From Microbispora catharanthi (lineage in GTDB: Bacteria > Actinomycetota > Actinomycetes > Streptosporangiales > Streptosporangiaceae), in assembly GCF_006334915.2 (NCBI RefSeq), contig NZ_VDMA02000031.1, positions 27,886-91,885 of the forward strand: a stretch of 64,000 nucleotides of DNA, read 5' to 3'. Below are positions 35,573 to 43,815 of this stretch, in pieces (position 1 is the stretch's first letter; every line of letters starts with the position of its first letter). The position numbers and the translations under genes are program-made. The notes below the pieces were generated by a model, which was given only the letters and a program-made list of their open reading frames with translations, did not search any database and was not told where the DNA came from.

Positions 35573-38545
35573 TCAGCCGGCGCCGGCAGCGGCCCGATGA
35601 CGGCCCGGATCGCGGCCGAAGACCGGGACGGCGCCGGCGCCGATGCACACGAAGCCGGCCGCTGCGGCGGCCGTCCGCGGGTCGTTGCCCCGGACGGCCC
35701 GCTGGGCCTCGGCGAGGGCGGCGGCGGGCGGGCGCCCGGCGGCCAGCCGTTCGTGGAAGGCCACCATGACGGGGGTCGTCGCCGCGTCGGGGATCGGCAG
35801 CACCGAGGCGACGAGCTGGGACGTGCCGCGGGCGAGGAACGCCACGGCGAGGCCCATCAGCTCGTCGCCGGTGCGCACAACGGAACGGCCGCTGTCGCAG
35901 GCCGCGAGCACCAGCGTGTGCGGCACCCGCGGCAGCCGTTCCACGTCGTAGGCCATCAGCGGCCCGTCGGCGAGGGCGATGCCGGAGAACAGCGGGTTCT
36001 CCGCCGACAGGTGCCCGTGCGCGGCGAGATGCGCGAGCCCGGCCCGCGACAGGGCGGCCGAGACCGCCTCGACCGACGCCGCGGCTCCGGCGAGCACGGC
36101 GCCGTCGTGGATCGCGCCGACCGCCGCCGCCTCGGGCCCCGCGGCCGGGAGCCGCGGGCCCGCCACCGCGACCACCCGTCCCCCGGCCGCGACACCCGCG
36201 CGACCCAGGCCGGCGCCGCCCCTGCCGTCACCGTCCGCCGACGCGAGGCGGGTCCGGGCGAGGTGCCACAGCGTCGCGGACGGCGCGACTGTCACGGGCC
36301 GTCCCGCGCAGGACGGCAGGAGGGACCACGGCAGGCTGTGCAGCGGTCCGGTGGGCACCACGACGAGCGGGCGGTCGCCGATCTCGGCCAGCGGCCCGAG
36401 CAGCAGGGCGTCGAGCCGGGCGGCCGCGGCGTCCAGCAGCGCGACGGACGCGGCTAGCACATCGGGCCGGGCGTCCGGGCGCGCGTATCGCCGCACGCCG
36501 AACGTCAGCCGCTCGATCAGGTCGGCCGCCTCGGCCGTCGCCCCGAGGCGGTGGACGCCCAGGCGGCCGTCCACCACGGTGAGCACGTGCAGGTCGGCGC
36601 CCCGGCGGACGTACTCGACCAGCGCCCAGGAACCGAGCGAGGCGGCGAGGTCCCGGGGCGTGACCGGGGCCGCGGGCACGCCGCCGGGAGTCCCGGCGAG
36701 CCGGCGGCTGTGGTCGCGGATGCGCCGTTCCAGGTCCGCCTGCCGGGCGAGCAGCGGGGCGGGCGCCGCCGCCTGACCGGCCAGGTCCCTCGTGACGGAG
36801 CGCAGCCGGGCCAGCAGCGCGGTCAGCACCGGGTCGTCGGGCGGACGGACCGGCGCGGCCAGCAGACGGCTGGCCCGGGCGCGCTCCGACCACTCGAGGA
36901 GGCCGTCGGGGCGGCCGGCCTCGAAGGCCACCTCCAGTCCCAGCGCCACCAGGTCCGCCCGATGCGCCGCCGCGTGCACCCTCAGGTCGGTGGCCCCCAT
37001 TGCCGAGGCGTGCTCGTCCAGGACCCGCAGGCCCGTCCGTACGGCGGCGAGCACGCCGCGCGCGTCCCCCTCGGCCCGCAGTTGAAGCGCCCGCGCGTAC
37101 CAGCCGCGCGCCCGGACGAGCGCCGGCCCCCGGGACCGGGACGCCGCCGCGGCCCGGCTCAGGTAGCCGGCGGCCACGTCCGCCGTCCGATAGCGCCGCT
37201 CGGCGGTCAGCCCCACTCCCGCCCGCGCGTCCCCAGCGTCTCCGGAGCGGCCGGGCCCTTCCTCACCCCGCCGCCCGGCGCGGCGCTCAGCGGTCACCTG
37301 GGCGGCCACGATCGCGGCGTCCAGCGCCGCCGCGGGCCATCCCGCCGCGTCCAGGGTCGCGACCATGACGTCGATGACCGCCCCCGGGAGGCGCGGCCGA
37401 CGGCCGGCGGCGCGCTGGGCGGACAGGACGGACAGCCGGGCCAGTTCCGTCCATTCCCGCCGCCCCTGGGCGCGGAAGCGGCGCAGCGCCGCACGGGCGT
37501 GGCCCAGCGCGGCGGCCGGATCGCCGGACAGGATCTCGGCCTGCGCGAGCAGCACCTGCACCTCGGGCACCTTGAGCGAGCGGCGCTCGCGGCGGTAGGC
37601 GTCCACCGCGCGGGCGGCGGCCGCCTTCGCCTCGGCCGTGAGCCCCACCGACAGCAGCAGCTCGGCCCGGTCCTGGTGCAGCGTGCCCAGCTGGGCGCCG
37701 TGCGCGCCGATGATGCGCTCGGCCCGGTCGAGATGGCGCAGCGCGGCCGGTACGTCGCCCCGCAGCGTCTCCATGAGACCGAGGTTGTTGGCGATCAGGC
37801 CGATCGTCAGCGGGCGGCCGAGCTCGCGCGCCAGCGTCTCCGCCTCCAGCAGGTCGCGTTCGGCCGCGGCGAAGGCGTGGCGGTCGGAGTGGACGAGGGC
37901 CCTGTTGATCAGCATCCGCTGCACGCCGAGCAGGTCGGCGTGCTGACGCAGCACCTGCAGCGCCGCCTCGAACTCGGCAAGCGATTCGTCGAGGCGGCCG
38001 ATCACGTGCAGCACGATCGCGCGCTGCGCGCGGGCGCGGGCGGCCGCCATGCCGGTCAGATCCGGCAGGGCGGCGTCGATCTCGCGCAGCGCGGCCTGTG
38101 GCCTGCCCCGTTGCAGGACCGCGAAGGCGAGCTTGTACCGCGCCTCGGCGGCCAGGTCGGCGCGGCCGGCCCGCACGCCCCAGGCGGCGGCGCGGCTCAG
38201 GTGCCTGATGGCGTTGTCGAGCTCGCCCACGTGCAGGAGCGCGTGCCCCCAGGCGCGTTCGGCCGTGGACGCCGCCACGGCGTGGCCCCCGCGGGCAGCG
38301 CGCCGGGCGGCCCGCTCGGCCGCCGGGAGGCCCGAGACGGGGTCGCGGTCGACCGCGGCCAGCGCCGCCTCGGCCTCGGCCAGCGGCTCGACCGTCGGCT
38401 CGGCCCCGGCCGGCGTCACGGCCCTGAGCACCAAGCCGTCCGGCGGGCCGCCGTTGTCGCCGTCGCCGGGAACGGCGGGGGCGCGTGCTGGAGCGTTCCC
38501 GTTGGCCCTTGCGCCCGGCGGCGTTTCCTGCGTTGGATGTATCAC
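35573..38545 (-). CDS. TPR-CHAT protease-like protein
   Basis: A 990-residue cytoplasmic protein. Residues about 85-550 are TPR-like helices (AAEARYKLAFAVLQRGRPQA, GLIANNLGLMETLRGDVPAA). The C-terminal CHAT domain has PLVVVPTGPLHSLPWSLLP, His in HLAAHGHLSAENPLFSG and Cys in LVLAACDSGRS, then TGDELMGLAVAFLARG. It diverges from the subtilase/sigma operon with about 77 bp between starts. Known: TPR-CHAT proteins are proteases that respond to partner binding. Inference: TPRs sense a signal and the protease acts on a neighbour, possibly the subtilase. Confidence 0.9.
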   Translation of the reverse strand: MIHPTQETPPGARANGNAPARAPAVPGDGDNGGPPDGLVLRAVTPAGAEPTVEPLAEAEAALAAVDRDPVSGLPAAERAARRAARGGHAVAASTAERAWGHALLHVGELDNAIRHLSRAAAWGVRAGRADLAAEARYKLAFAVLQRGRPQAALREIDAALPDLTGMAAARARAQRAIVLHVIGRLDESLAEFEAALQVLRQHADLLGVQRMLINRALVHSDRHAFAAAERDLLEAETLARELGRPLTIGLIANNLGLMETLRGDVPAALRHLDRAERIIGAHGAQLGTLHQDRAELLLSVGLTAEAKAAAARAVDAYRRERRSLKVPEVQVLLAQAEILSGDPAAALGHARAALRRFRAQGRREWTELARLSVLSAQRAAGRRPRLPGAVIDVMVATLDAAGWPAAALDAAIVAAQVTAERRAGRRGEEGPGRSGDAGDARAGVGLTAERRYRTADVAAGYLSRAAAASRSRGPALVRARGWYARALQLRAEGDARGVLAAVRTGLRVLDEHASAMGATDLRVHAAAHRADLVALGLEVAFEAGRPDGLLEWSERARASRLLAAPVRPPDDPVLTALLARLRSVTRDLAGQAAAPAPLLARQADLERRIRDHSRRLAGTPGGVPAAPVTPRDLAASLGSWALVEYVRRGADLHVLTVVDGRLGVHRLGATAEAADLIERLTFGVRRYARPDARPDVLAASVALLDAAAARLDALLLGPLAEIGDRPLVVVPTGPLHSLPWSLLPSCAGRPVTVAPSATLWHLARTRLASADGDGRGGAGLGRAGVAAGGRVVAVAGPRLPAAGPEAAAVGAIHDGAVLAGAAASVEAVSAALSRAGLAHLAAHGHLSAENPLFSGIALADGPLMAYDVERLPRVPHTLVLAACDSGRSVVRTGDELMGLAVAFLARGTSQLVASVLPIPDAATTPVMVAFHERLAAGRPPAAALAEAQRAVRGNDPRTAAAAAGFVCIGAGAVPVFGRDPGRHRAAAGAG

Positions 38546-38622
38546 GGCCAGGCCCTCGTGGTTCCGTCTGAGGAAGTTCGCGTTCCGGATAAGTCGTGAC
38601 CCCGGGAAAGGACACTATCCAG

Positions 38623-39879
38623 ATGCCAGTCGACGCGGGCACCACATCGCACCAACCGGACCAACTCATCGTCGACCTTCTGCACCTGGAGGTCGTCGAG
38701 CGCATGCTGAACGAACTCGGCGTCGTGCACGCCGCCCTCGCCCCCGACGACCGGGACGAGCTCCTCGGACTGGCCCGCCTGCGCGAGCTCAAGGACGCCG
38801 ACGACGATCCCGTCGAGGTCGGCGAGCTCCTCGCCCTGCTGCGGGAGAAGGCGGCCGCCGACCGCGGCGGCTGGATGCCGACGATCGGCAAGAACCGGGT
38901 CGTGGACGCGGTCATCGGGGACGGCCACAAACCCATGTCCCTGCCGGACGGCGCGGTCCTGGCGAGCGGCCACAAGCCCATGCACCTGATGAGCGGCGGG
39001 ATCTCCGCCCTCGGGCACAAGCCCATGTCCCTGGGCGAGTTCGACGTGCTGGGGCACAAGCCGATGGACGGCGGGCAGCCGGAGCCCGCCGGCCCCGCCG
39101 ATGTGCCGCAGTCGCTCCCCGGGCACGAGGACGCCGGGCGTGGCGTGCGGGTCGGCGTCGTCGACACCCCGCTCGCGTCCACGGAACCGGGTACGGCGGA
39201 ACAGCCGCTTCCGTACCGCTCGGGGCACTCCGCGTTCGTGCGCAGCCTCATCCAGCGGGAGGCGCCGGCCGCCGAGCTCTCCGTCGAGGGGGTCCTCGAC
39301 CCCGGCACGGGCCGGGCCGACTCCTGGGACACGGCCCGGGCCATGCTGCGGCTGGCGGCCGCCTTCCAGCCGGACATCCTCAACCTCTCCCTCGGCTGCT
39401 TCACGCTGTCCGGGGGGCCGCCGCTGGTCATCGCCCGCGCGATCGAGCGGCTCGCCCCGCGGGTGCTGGTCGTGGCCGCCGCGGGCAACCACGGCGCGCT
39501 CCCCCATCTCAGCTCCGGACGCAGCCGGCGCTCGGCCTGCTGGCCGGCCGCCGTTCCGCCCGTCGTCGCGGTGGGCGCGTACGGCACGGTGGACGGGCAC
39601 CCGGTCATGCCCGGCTGGAGCCCGGACCTCCCGTGGGTGGCGTGCCTGGCGCCCGGGGAGGGGGTCGTGGGCTCGTACCTCACTGGAGAGGTCGACATCG
39701 ACGGCCGCCGCCAGACCTTCCAAGGCCACGCCCGGTGGAGCGGCACCTCCTTCTCTACCGCCCTCGTCACCGGCGCGGTCGCCGCCCGCACGGTCCCGGG
39801 CTCGGTGACGCCCCGGCAGGCGCTGGACAAGCTTCTCGCCGAGGCCGACGAGGTCCGGCCGTACCCGCTTGAGGGCTGA
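38623..39879 (+). CDS. Cytoplasmic subtilisin-like (S8) serine protease with GHKPM repeats
   Basis: ATG 38623 has AAGGA ten bases upstream; GTG 38596 in the same frame is an alternative. No signal peptide or membrane helix, unusual for subtilases. From ATG 38623: residues 1-90 are helical, ending in GGWMPTIGKNRVV; residues about 101-148 hold four GHKPM motifs; then the catalytic domain with Asp in VGVVDTPL (181), His in SGHSAFV (202), Asn in AAAGNHG (289) and Ser in GTSFSTA (376). All four key residues are present. The ECF sigma gene follows after 6 bp. The repeats precede the catalytic core where a propeptide would lie, so they may be autoinhibitory or cleavage sites (inference). Confidence 0.88.
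   Translation: MPVDAGTTSHQPDQLIVDLLHLEVVERMLNELGVVHAALAPDDRDELLGLARLRELKDADDDPVEVGELLALLREKAAADRGGWMPTIGKNRVVDAVIGDGHKPMSLPDGAVLASGHKPMHLMSGGISALGHKPMSLGEFDVLGHKPMDGGQPEPAGPADVPQSLPGHEDAGRGVRVGVVDTPLASTEPGTAEQPLPYRSGHSAFVRSLIQREAPAAELSVEGVLDPGTGRADSWDTARAMLRLAAAFQPDILNLSLGCFTLSGGPPLVIARAIERLAPRVLVVAAAGNHGALPHLSSGRSRRSACWPAAVPPVVAVGAYGTVDGHPVMPGWSPDLPWVACLAPGEGVVGSYLTGEVDIDGRRQTFQGHARWSGTSFSTALVTGAVAARTVPGSVTPRQALDKLLAEADEVRPYPLEG
38923..39066 (+). repeat. Four GHKPM-coding repeats in subtilase
   Basis: GHKPM occurs four times at spacings of 15, 15 and 13 residues, with short variable linkers (SLPDGAVLAS, HLMSGGISAL, SLGEFDVL). The codons differ between copies (cacaaaccc, cacaagccc, cacaagccg), so the motif is kept at protein level and not by recent DNA duplication. 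Confidence 0.9.
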
Positions 39880-39885
39880 CGGGCC

Positions 39886-40446
39886 ATGCGCGACGATCCG
39901 GTAGTCGTCGACCTCGTGCTCCGGGCGCGCGAGGGCGACGCCGCGGCGTGGGACGCCATCGTCGAGCGGTACGCGCCGCTGGTCTGGGGGGTGTGCGGCC
40001 GGTACGGCGTGACCGGCAGCGACGCGGACGACGTCGCCGGCGGCGTCTGGCTGCGGCTGGTGGAACGCCTCGACACGCTGCACGAGCCGGCCGCCCTTCC
40101 CGGCTGGCTCGTCCGCACCACCCAGCGACAGTGCCTGCAGCTGCTGCGCGCCCGTAAGCGGCAGGTTCCGGTGGACGACCCCGAGCCGGGCGCCCGCGGG
40201 GAGGAGGACGGCGTGGACGGCGAGCTGCTGGTGGCGGAGCGGCGGCACGCCCTGCGCACGGCCTTCGCCGAGCTGCCGGCCCGGTGCCGGGAGCTGCTGA
40301 GCATGCTGTTCGCCGAGCCGCCGGCCTCCTACGCCGAGATCAGCACCGCGCTCGGCGTCCCGGTGGGGGCCATCGGCCCCACCCGCGGCCGCTGCCTGGA
40401 TAGGCTGCGCAGGAGCCGGGCGCTGGCCGCTCTCCAGCTGGCCTAG
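39886..40446 (+). CDS. ECF-type RNA polymerase sigma factor
   Basis: A 186-residue protein: region 2 (AWDAIVERYAPLVWGVCGRY, DADDVAGGVWLRLVERL, LPGWLVRTTQRQCLQLLR) and region 4 (ELPARCRELLSMLF, SYAEISTALGVPVGAIGPTR). ATG 39886... lies 6 bp after the subtilase stop, so coexpression is certain. No anti-sigma factor with a membrane helix is adjacent; the small protein at 40447 might modulate it. Probable regulon: this locus and the downstream run from 41075 (inference). Confidence 0.92.
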   Translation: MRDDPVVVDLVLRAREGDAAAWDAIVERYAPLVWGVCGRYGVTGSDADDVAGGVWLRLVERLDTLHEPAALPGWLVRTTQRQCLQLLRARKRQVPVDDPEPGARGEEDGVDGELLVAERRHALRTAFAELPARCRELLSMLFAEPPASYAEISTALGVPVGAIGPTRGRCLDRLRRSRALAALQLA

Positions 40447-40953
40447 GTGGTCGACGTGGACGGGGGCGACGACGTGACGGACGTACCGAGCCGGTGGGAC
40501 GACGACCGGCTGCTCGAGGAGCTGGGTCACGCGGTACGCGAGGCCCGGGTGCCCGAGTCCTTCGTGCGTGCCGGGAAGGCGGCCTTCGCGTGGCGGACCG
40601 TCGACGCCGAGCTGGCCGAGCTGCAGCTCGACTCCCTGCACCCGGCGCGGGAACCGGCGGGCCTGCGCGACGAGCCGCGGCCGGACGGCTCGGGGCCGCG
40701 CGTGCTGAGCTTCGCCGCCGGCGAGCTGTCCATCGAGGCCGAGATCCACCCCGACGCGGTGCGCGGGCAGCTGGTGCCCGCGCAGCCCGGCGCGGTCCTC
40801 GTGCGGGACGACGACGGCCCCGTCCGGGAGGTCCCGGTCGACGAGGTCGGCTGGTTCGTGATCGAGCCGGTCCCGGCCCGGCGCTTCCGGCTGCACGTCC
40901 GCACGAACGCCGGGGCCACCGTCATCACCGGCTGGATCGAGCCTCGGCCGTAG
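40447..40953 (+). CDS. Conserved-context protein of unknown function (sigma neighbour)
   Basis: GTG 40447 begins directly after the sigma stop (168 residues); GTG 40474 is an alternative. The N-terminal third is helical (DDRLLEELGHAVREARVPES, FVRAGKAAFAWRTVDAELAE); the rest is beta-rich with VLSFAAGELSIEAEI, VDEVGWFVIEPVPARRFRL and VITGWIEP, like a small Ig/carboxypeptidase-regulatory sandwich. No membrane segment or signal peptide. Position suggests a regulator or substrate of the CHAT/subtilase/sigma module. Confidence 0.7.
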   Translation: MVDVDGGDDVTDVPSRWDDDRLLEELGHAVREARVPESFVRAGKAAFAWRTVDAELAELQLDSLHPAREPAGLRDEPRPDGSGPRVLSFAAGELSIEAEIHPDAVRGQLVPAQPGAVLVRDDDGPVREVPVDEVGWFVIEPVPARRFRLHVRTNAGATVITGWIEPRP

Positions 40954-41074
40954 GCGACCGCGGCCCGCCGGAAAACTCGCGGAGATTCGCTGTATCACCG
41001 GTCCCCCTGCGCCATCCGTCGTGCGACAGACCACCGCGTCAGCGGTGACGTACCGCACCGGAAGGACCAGGATC

Positions 41075-41851
41075 GTGAGCGATCCCGCACGCGCGATGAG
41101 CAAGGAAGACGCCTACGCCGAACTGCTCGACCTGCAGTCGAGCGACGTGATCCGGCTGGAAGGGGAGGGCAGCCCGGACAGGGTGAGCCTGGACGGCTGG
41201 GACGGCGAGCAGCCCCAGGACGGCAACGTCGCCGGAGTCGTCGTCCGCTACCTGGCGTCGGGCACGGTGACGTTCGGGCAGCCCAGCCACCCGGCGGCGC
41301 CTGACCGGCTGGACCCCCGCAACGCGCTCGCCCTGGTGCGGCTGTGCCAGTGGCTGAAGGACACCTACAACGTCGTCGAGCTGTACCACCTCGGCATCTC
41401 CGGCGGCGGCGTCGACAACCAGGGCCGCCCGCGCACCGACTGCCACGGCCAGGGCCGCGCGGTCGACTTCGCCGGCGTCAAGGCGGTCGCCGAGGACGGC
41501 GAGGAGTGGACGCTCACCGTCAACGACGACTGGGGGACCGTGTCGACCGCCGCGACCCCGGGCGGGAACTGGCCGCCCGGGACCGGGTCCGACACGTCCT
41601 ACCGGCTCGACGACGAGGACGCCGACCCGTTCACGCGCGACTTCTGGCGCGCCGTGTACGAGTTCGTCGCCTCGGAGTGGCAGGACCGCACCGACGGCCC
41701 CGACGGGCTGGACACGCCCACCTCCATCGGGGAGCGCAGCTTCATCATGCACCCCGACCACCCGGCCACCGCGCCTGGGACGCCGCACGGCCGAGAGGCC
41801 CACAAGAACCACATCCACATGCAGATCGGCGTCACCGGAACGGCGGCCTGA
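41075..41851 (+). CDS. M15-like (LAS) peptidase-related protein
   Basis: GTG 41075 after GGAAGGACCAGG gives 258 residues; ATG 41096 is an alternative. CHGQGRAVDF (H124, D131) matches the H-x2-G-x-A-x-D zinc motif of LAS/M15 DD-peptidases, and KNHIHMQIG near the C-terminus (H246/H248) supplies the third-ligand HxH. No signal peptide. Family enzymes cut peptidoglycan stem peptides. It begins a five-gene run on the plus strand and is separated by 121 bp from the sigma-factor operon. The target is inferred to be peptidoglycan. Confidence 0.72.
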   Translation: MSDPARAMSKEDAYAELLDLQSSDVIRLEGEGSPDRVSLDGWDGEQPQDGNVAGVVVRYLASGTVTFGQPSHPAAPDRLDPRNALALVRLCQWLKDTYNVVELYHLGISGGGVDNQGRPRTDCHGQGRAVDFAGVKAVAEDGEEWTLTVNDDWGTVSTAATPGGNWPPGTGSDTSYRLDDEDADPFTRDFWRAVYEFVASEWQDRTDGPDGLDTPTSIGERSFIMHPDHPATAPGTPHGREAHKNHIHMQIGVTGTAA

Positions 41852-41853
41852 GC

Positions 41854-42522
41854 ATGCGCAACCTCACCTTCTGCGACATCCGGCTGCACCCCTCGACGGT
41901 GGACTCCGCCTTCGAGGAGGCCATGACCGGCGACGTCATGCCGGGCGCGGGCGACCTGCCGCACCCGCCCGGCACGCTGTTCGTGCGCAGCCTGTACCGC
42001 GAGGCCGGCTACGGGTTCCCGCCGGCGTACCGCTGCGTCGTGAACTCGATCCTGGTGAGCGACACCGGGTTCTTCGGCATGCGCCCCCGGATCGCCCGGC
42101 TCGGCGCCGACACCAAGGAGCCGCGCTTGCGGCCCGTCGCGGGCGCGGTGCCGGACGACGAGACGGCGCTGGACGTGCTGCGGACGAGGGAGGGCCACTC
42201 GCTGGTGATGGCCGCCGTCCACCTCCCGCTGCGGATGATCCAAAAGACCTTCGAGAAGGAGCTGGTGGCCGCGCTCGAGGAGGAGGTCGCCGTGCCGTCC
42301 CGATTCAGCGCGGTGTCCGGCGCGATCTGGACTCGCGACGACGAGGCCGTCCACGGCCGGGTCGAGTACCTCGTCGCCGCCACAGGCGACTTCGCCGAGC
42401 TGCGGCTGCGGCCCCGGACGGTCGAGCGGATCGAGGCGGCCGGCGGCACGCTGGTCGAGTCGCGCGGGTTCCGCCACGTCGGCACGGTGTCGGGCGAGCC
42501 CGCGCCTCAGGCCGGGGGGTGA
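41854..42522 (+). CDS. Unknown protein of hemopexin-lysozyme operon
   Basis: A 222-residue protein starting two bases after the peptidase stop. Soluble, mixed alpha/beta, without leader or recognised motif; segments include TLFVRSLYREAGYGFPPAYR and FEKELVAALEEEVAVPSRFS. The next gene starts inside its stop codon. Function unknown; it may be a chaperone, immunity or adaptor protein for the neighbouring lytic fusion (speculation from context only). Confidence 0.7.
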   Translation: MRNLTFCDIRLHPSTVDSAFEEAMTGDVMPGAGDLPHPPGTLFVRSLYREAGYGFPPAYRCVVNSILVSDTGFFGMRPRIARLGADTKEPRLRPVAGAVPDDETALDVLRTREGHSLVMAAVHLPLRMIQKTFEKELVAALEEEVAVPSRFSAVSGAIWTRDDEAVHGRVEYLVAATGDFAELRLRPRTVERIEAAGGTLVESRGFRHVGTVSGEPAPQAGG

Positions 42523-43784
42523 CGACCATGGACAAGCTCTGCGGGTTCGTCGCTCCGTCCGGGGCGAAGGCGTACTTCTTCACCGGCGAGCGCTACATCC
42601 GGTACGACGTCGAGGCCGACGGCGCCGACGAGGGCTACCCGCTGGCGATCGCCGACCAGTGGCCCGGCCTGTTCGAGGCGGACATCGACGCCGCCCTGCC
42701 GTGGAGCGACGGCTCGGTCTTCTTCTTCCGCGGCGACCAGTGCCTGTCGTACGACCTCGAGAACGGGATCGTGCTGGACGGCCCGCGGCCGATCGCCGAG
42801 ATGTGGCCCGGGCTGTTCGAGTCCGGCATCGACGCCGCGATCCTGTGGGGCAGCGGCAACGCCTACTTCTTCTCCGGGGAGGAGTACCAGGAGTTCGACG
42901 GCGCAACCGGCCGGATCGACCCGGAGGCCAAGTCGGTCGCCGACGACTGGCCTGGAGCGTTCCCACGGATCGAGGCGGCGCTGTGGTGGCCCAGCGGCAA
43001 CCCGTACATCTTCTCCGGGAACGAGTACGCGAGGCTCGACCCGGACGACGGGTCGGTGGCCGAGGGCTTCCCCCGGTCCATCGAGGACTGGCCGGGGCTG
43101 CCGATCGGGCCGCTGGCCGAGGACGTTCCCGAGCCTGTCGCACCGGAAGGGCCGACCGGCTCGGCGCGCTCGGTCAGGGACTTCTTCCCCGAGTTCAGCG
43201 CGCCGTTGGAGGGCCGTCTCCCCTACCTGTACCAGGACGTCAAGGGCCTGGTCACCACGGGCGTCGGCAACCTCGTGGACTCCCCCGAGGAGGCGGCCGC
43301 CCTGCCGTTCGTGCACAAGGACACCGGGACGCCCGCCACCCGCGCGGAGATCGCGGCCGAGTGGCACCGGATCAAGGACGCGCCCGGCCTCGCGAAGAAG
43401 GGCCACCTGGCGGCGAAGGCCATCCACACCCTCGAGCTGCCCGACGCCGCGATCGACGAGCTCGTCCGCAAGCGGTTCGACGTCAACGAGGCCCGGCTGT
43501 CGGCCTTCTTCCCCGGGTGGGCGGACTGGCCCGCCGACGCCCGGCTCGGGGCGCACAGCATCGCCTGGACGGGCTCGTTCTTCCCCATCCGCTGGCCGGG
43601 CTTCAACGCCGCCGCGAACGCGGGCCGGTGGGAGGACGCGGCGGCCCAGTCCCACCTGCGGGAGGACGGCAACCCGGGCCTCGCCCCGCGGAACCGGGCG
43701 AACCTCCGGCTGTTCCGCAACGCGGCCGCCGTGGTCGGCCGCGGCCTCGACCGGTCCCTCATCTACTACCCCGCCGCCCTGTGA
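42519..43784 (+). CDS. Hemopexin-repeat / GH24-type lysozyme fusion
   Basis: GTG 42519 overlaps the upstream stop (GTGA); 421 residues. Residues 8-200 are four hemopexin-type repeats (AKAYFFTGERYIRYD, SVFFFRGDQCLSYD, NAYFFSGEEYQEFD, NPYIFSGNEYARLD), forming one propeller. Residues about 215-415 are phage T4-type lysozyme: E231-x8-D240-x5-T246 reproduces the E-D-T catalytic triad, followed by GVGNLVDSPEEA. No signal peptide. Inference: a targeting propeller that delivers a muramidase, for lysis or attack on other cells; export would need lysis or a dedicated system. Confidence 0.88.
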   Translation: MTTMDKLCGFVAPSGAKAYFFTGERYIRYDVEADGADEGYPLAIADQWPGLFEADIDAALPWSDGSVFFFRGDQCLSYDLENGIVLDGPRPIAEMWPGLFESGIDAAILWGSGNAYFFSGEEYQEFDGATGRIDPEAKSVADDWPGAFPRIEAALWWPSGNPYIFSGNEYARLDPDDGSVAEGFPRSIEDWPGLPIGPLAEDVPEPVAPEGPTGSARSVRDFFPEFSAPLEGRLPYLYQDVKGLVTTGVGNLVDSPEEAAALPFVHKDTGTPATRAEIAAEWHRIKDAPGLAKKGHLAAKAIHTLELPDAAIDELVRKRFDVNEARLSAFFPGWADWPADARLGAHSIAWTGSFFPIRWPGFNAAANAGRWEDAAAQSHLREDGNPGLAPRNRANLRLFRNAAAVVGRGLDRSLIYYPAAL

Positions 43785-43815
43785 GCGGCCTCCCCACACA
43801 GTTCAGGAGCCAGCG

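Noticed and set aside
38923..39066. GHKPM region as a separate RiPP precursor gene
   Set aside because: It lies inside one continuous subtilase frame with no internal start, ribosome site or stop.
38542..41103. Very long minus-strand frame across the subtilase, sigma and following genes
   Set aside because: It runs antisense to genes with intact catalytic and sigma motifs; shadow of biased codon usage.
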